Shown here: piece after piece, positions 6,683-8,738 of the stretch
How the letters are laid out: each line of letters opens with the position of its first letter
Numbering within the stretch: the first letter of the stretch is position 1
NCBI GenBank assembly: GCA_002688155.1
Contig: NZCH01000067.1
Coordinates: 1 to 8,738 of the forward strand
Direction: 5' to 3'
Origin: Phycisphaerae bacterium
GTDB lineage: Bacteria; Planctomycetota; Phycisphaerae; Phycisphaerales; Phycisphaeraceae
DNA: 8,738 nt
The notes under the pieces: model-generated
Databases searched by the model: none
What the model was told of the DNA's origin: nothing
The model's input: the letters and a program-made list of their open reading frames with translations, nothing else
Position numbers and translations under genes: made by a program

Positions 6683-6711
6683 TTGCGGGCGTCACGGTGC
6701 AAACCTACAAT
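6683..6711 (+). promoter_or_regulatory. candidate sigma70-type promoter of the prepilin-like gene
   Basis: TTGCGG (6683-6688) and TACAAT (6706-6711) are separated by exactly 17 nt. The -10 element matches consensus at five of six positions and the -35 only at TTG. The predicted start is near 6718, about 44 nt before ATG 6762. A 12-codon frame (6718-6756) sits in this leader and is probably chance. Confidence 0.5.
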
Positions 6712-6761
6712 CGGTTATGGCTCGTTTGTCGTCATGTCCCGGCCGTGAAGGTTGACGCCTG

Positions 6762-7493
6762 ATGTGCACCTGCGATGATCAGCGACTTCGAAATGCGGTA
6801 CCGCGGCGTCACCACGCAGCGGGATTCACACTCGTCGAACTGCTTGTAGTCATTGCGATCATGAGCCTGCTGATCGGCCTGTTGTTGCCGTCGCTGGGCG
6901 CCGCCAAGGAGGCGGGACGGAAGCTGGTGTGCCTGGCACAGCTCCGCGGCATCGGCATCACCGTGCCGATGTATGCACTGGACCACAACGACTGGTTGTT
7001 GATGCACGGCCGCGAGCCGGGCGGTGGTGAGTTCTACTGGTTCAAGAAGCTGCACCACTACAGCGGCGAACCCGCCGGCCAGACCAAGTACCTGAGCACA
7101 CCCAAGGAAATGTTCCGTTGTCCAACGCAAGATTCGTCCACCTGGTCGTATGACGACAGCCCGCTGTTCGCCAACGGAGCGGAGATTTCGTACGGCTGGA
7201 ATTACATGCTCGGAGATCACGGTATTCCCGGCCCCTCCGGTGTGGTCCCTCCGGACCGCTGGCGGACCACGCAAATCAATTCACCTTCGAGCATGGTGGT
7301 GATCGGTGAGACCTACGGTGGGGGGATGCCTGGTCTGCGCGGTTACCTTGTCGATGATCGGCCTGACTTCTACCGGTTTGCAATCCGCCACGATCTGGGC
7401 GGCAATGTCGCCTGGGCGGACAGCCATGGCGACTACCAGTACTTTGACGACATGATCAACAAGCCCGAACTGTTTCAGGTGCCGTTCAATTGA
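6762..7493 (+). CDS. prepilin-like protein with N-terminal methylation motif and H-X9-D motif (DUF1559-like)
   Basis: A 243-residue type IV pilin-like (pseudopilin) protein. A short leader ends in G21; FTLVELLVVIAI follows, with F22 as the expected methylated residue and E26 at +5 of the mature chain, so a prepilin peptidase should cut after G21. The hydrophobic helix spans 22-43 and anchors the protein in the membrane or a pseudopilus. C57 and C120 (MFRCP) are typical of the large planctomycete and Lentisphaerae family of such proteins. Near the end is H210, nine residues, then D220-S221, a variant of the H-X9-DG motif with Ser for Gly. Many members exist per planctomycete genome and their function is largely unknown. 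The start is ATG 6762, with GAAGGT 9 nt upstream. The stop overlaps the start of the next gene by 4 nt, so the two are probably cotranscribed and coupled. Confidence 0.92.
   Translation: MCTCDDQRLRNAVPRRHHAAGFTLVELLVVIAIMSLLIGLLLPSLGAAKEAGRKLVCLAQLRGIGITVPMYALDHNDWLLMHGREPGGGEFYWFKKLHHYSGEPAGQTKYLSTPKEMFRCPTQDSSTWSYDDSPLFANGAEISYGWNYMLGDHGIPGPSGVVPPDRWRTTQINSPSSMVVIGETYGGGMPGLRGYLVDDRPDFYRFAIRHDLGGNVAWADSHGDYQYFDDMINKPELFQVPFN
7477..7481 (+). promoter_or_regulatory. ribosome binding site for the TTG start at 7490
   Basis: AGGTG lies inside the last codons of the prepilin-like gene, 8 nt before TTG 7490. No other start codon exists between the preceding in-frame stop (7445-7447) and this TTG, so the site supports it. 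Confidence 0.5.
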
Positions 7494-8738
7494 ATCGATC
7501 GCAACGCGGTTCAACACAACTTCGCGACCGGGGCGGCAATTCGGCACGCGGGCTGGAAGCCGACCTGGGGCATCGGCTCAAACAGATTTACTGGCACGGT
7601 GGTGGGACACGCCGGGCGGTTTTGGCGCGGTCCGCGCACAACGCCGAAGCGTGGTTGCAGTGTGCCGGCGGCGTTGTTGATCTAAACGCTTTTGACAACA
7701 CGCGCACCGGCCGATCGCTTGACGACCATCCGCAGGTGCGGGCGCTGCGTTTGCAATGTCATGCCAGCCGCCGCGCGGGGATCGACATGCTGCAGATCGC
7801 GCACCGTGTCACGCCGCCCAGAGCGCCCGGCCCACGGACGGGTCCGCCGCGGCTCTCGCGGCTTGGTGTCCACCACGAGTGGGAACTGTCGCGGTCATTT
7901 CAGCAGTGCTTTTATCTGCACGGCACATCACTGATCGAGTTTCCGCGCGCCGACGACGGCAACGAGGCGGCGTACTTCTATCACCGAATGGACCCGCAGC
8001 AGTGTGACGGCTGGGTGCTGCGCACGTGGCACAAGCATGTGCTGTTCTATGATCCGGCGCACAATGTCGCCGTGGGCCTGGTCGTTCCCAAAACGGTGAC
8101 GCCATTACGCCTGCAGATCGGGTTCGCCAGTGGCAGCAAACGGCCGCCGTTTCTTTTGACGATGTTCACGCAGACCCGCCCGCGAGATCGTGATGCGCTC
8201 GTGCACCGCGTGCACTGGATCGCATATCGGCCCAAGGCGCCGCGTTTCTGGTGGGCCCAGGGCCTCGTCGCGGCCTTGAAGCTAAGTGGTCGAACCGATG
8301 CGCTTCGTCACGTGGCGCCGATCCTTGCGCTCGACGAACTGTCCGTTGCGCGAGGTCGTCCGGCGAAGCTGTTCGTCTTACCCGCGGGCAAGCGGACGCG
8401 ATCGCAGTCGGTGTGCGTCGAACGCGCATGGGGCGATCGTGCGGTACTGGTCGACCGCAACGTGCCGCTGCGCGAACCGGTGACCGAGGTAACCTTGCCG
8501 TCACGCGGTCTGTGCAGCGGTGTATATCGCGTGCGTGTCGGCAAACGGAGCACGAGTTTGATCGTGCGCCCCAGCAGGCCCGGCGCGCGTGTATTGCACG
8601 TGTTGCCGACATCGCAATGGCGCGCTTACTCGGCGAACGGTAACTACTACGGTGCACGCAAATGGCCGTACACCGACAGCTTCGGCGCGACGGTGTTGCA
8701 GAGTCCCGCCCCGGGACACAAGCGTGCGTTTGCCGGGC
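7490..8738 (+). CDS. partial protein, tentatively N,N-dimethylformamidase beta-subunit-like (3' end outside window)
   Basis: A frame stays open for 416 codons from TTG 7490 to the window edge without a stop, so the gene is cut by the window and the true length is unknown. TTG overlaps the upstream TGA by 4 nt (TTGA) and has AGGTG in front. The product has no signal peptide. Residues 1-120 are Arg/Gly-rich; 130-250 look beta-rich with many aromatics (FYLHG, YFYHRMDP, HVLFYDP, VHWIAY). Residues 344-390 read GVYRVRV, then VLHVLPTSQWRAYSANGNYYG, which recalls the 'LPT-x-TW-x-AYN' segment that opens the C-terminal domain of N,N-dimethylformamidase beta-subunit-like proteins. In the characterised enzyme iron is held by two tyrosines and a glutamate; Y380 or Y386/Y387 could be a counterpart, but this is from memory and unaligned. 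Many short frames on both strands overlap it; the length and the coupling favour this one. Family 0.45, existence of the gene 0.85. Confidence 0.8.
   Translation, partial: MNRSQRGSTQLRDRGGNSARGLEADLGHRLKQIYWHGGGTRRAVLARSAHNAEAWLQCAGGVVDLNAFDNTRTGRSLDDHPQVRALRLQCHASRRAGIDMLQIAHRVTPPRAPGPRTGPPRLSRLGVHHEWELSRSFQQCFYLHGTSLIEFPRADDGNEAAYFYHRMDPQQCDGWVLRTWHKHVLFYDPAHNVAVGLVVPKTVTPLRLQIGFASGSKRPPFLLTMFTQTRPRDRDALVHRVHWIAYRPKAPRFWWAQGLVAALKLSGRTDALRHVAPILALDELSVARGRPAKLFVLPAGKRTRSQSVCVERAWGDRAVLVDRNVPLREPVTEVTLPSRGLCSGVYRVRVGKRSTSLIVRPSRPGARVLHVLPTSQWRAYSANGNYYGARKWPYTDSFGATVLQSPAPGHKRAFAG

Larger units (their letters stand above)
6243..6761. other. intergenic region, 519 bp, no convincing gene
   Basis: No credible coding region is seen. 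A 52-codon frame at 6297-6455 lacks a ribosome binding site and recognisable content. The region holds the terminator-like hairpin, a perfect 9-bp inverted repeat (6520-6545), and a GC-rich imperfect stem at 6597-6642 (GGCCG-CCGGG facing CCCGG-TC-CGGCC, 24-nt loop). A candidate promoter and leader for the next gene follow. A small structured RNA between 6500 and 6650 cannot be excluded, but I cannot support one. Confidence 0.6.

Noticed and set aside
6718..6756. 12-codon upstream frame in the leader of the prepilin-like gene
   Set aside because: The length is compatible with a leader peptide, but it has no regulatory codon run, no ribosome binding site, and no attenuator hairpin behind it.
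8166..8657. 163-codon minus-strand frame near the right edge
   Set aside because: Its product is a low-complexity Arg/Ala/Ser mixture, typical of antisense translation in GC-rich DNA. The plus-strand frame from 7490 is far longer and coupled to its upstream gene.
1..8738. tRNA, rRNA, CRISPR array, insertion sequence, phage or toxin-antitoxin content
   Set aside because: I looked for cloverleaf ends, regularly spaced repeats, transposase motifs and short coupled toxin-like genes and saw none. The inverted repeats present are short and not at the ends of a coding unit.

Overview
The window looks like chromosomal DNA from a Planctomycetota bacterium, most likely class Phycisphaerae. This rests on three protein types seen together: a prepilin-like protein with an N-terminal methylation motif and an H-X9-D motif, a PEP-CTERM beta-propeller protein, and a secreted multidomain glycosidase-like protein encoded beside a Gfo/Idh/MocA oxidoreductase. 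The taxonomic call is inference; there is no rRNA or other marker gene. The DNA is GC-rich except for one AT-richer intergenic stretch at about 4600-4780.

Left part, minus strand (4451 down to 13): a compact operon. A candidate sigma70-type promoter (4423-4451) precedes a 1017-residue exported protein with two carbohydrate-binding-like modules and a TIM-barrel-like region (1315-4368). Its stop overlaps the TTG start of a Gfo/Idh/MocA-family oxidoreductase by 4 nt (305-1318), and a 96-residue protein of unknown function starts 1 nt after that (13-303). The layout suggests degradation of an extracellular sugar polymer followed by intracellular oxidation or modification of the product.

Centre, plus strand: a 527-bp divergent intergenic region (4369-4895) holds several inverted repeats, a near-perfect 16-bp palindrome (4708-4723) and an excellent match to a sigma54 -24/-12 promoter (4757-4773). 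They lie upstream of a 448-residue exported protein with six FG-GAP/VCBS-like calcium-loop repeats and a C-terminal PEP-CTERM sorting signal (4896-6242). Sigma54 control of PEP-CTERM genes is known from other bacteria, so this is a coherent regulatory unit. A hairpin follows the stop codon.

Right part, plus strand: a 519-bp spacer with hairpins and a candidate sigma70-type promoter (6683-6711) leads to a prepilin-like H-X9-D protein (6762-7493). A long open frame, cut by the window edge (7490 to 8738), overlaps the end of that gene by 4 nt, again through TTGA. Its last visible part tentatively resembles the N,N-dimethylformamidase beta-subunit-like family.

There are no signs of tRNA, rRNA, CRISPR, insertion sequences or phage. 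The strongest observations are the sigma54-plus-palindrome control region of the PEP-CTERM gene, the unterminated gene at the right edge, repeated TTGA start/stop coupling, and an oxidoreductase without the usual glycine-rich nucleotide-binding loop.
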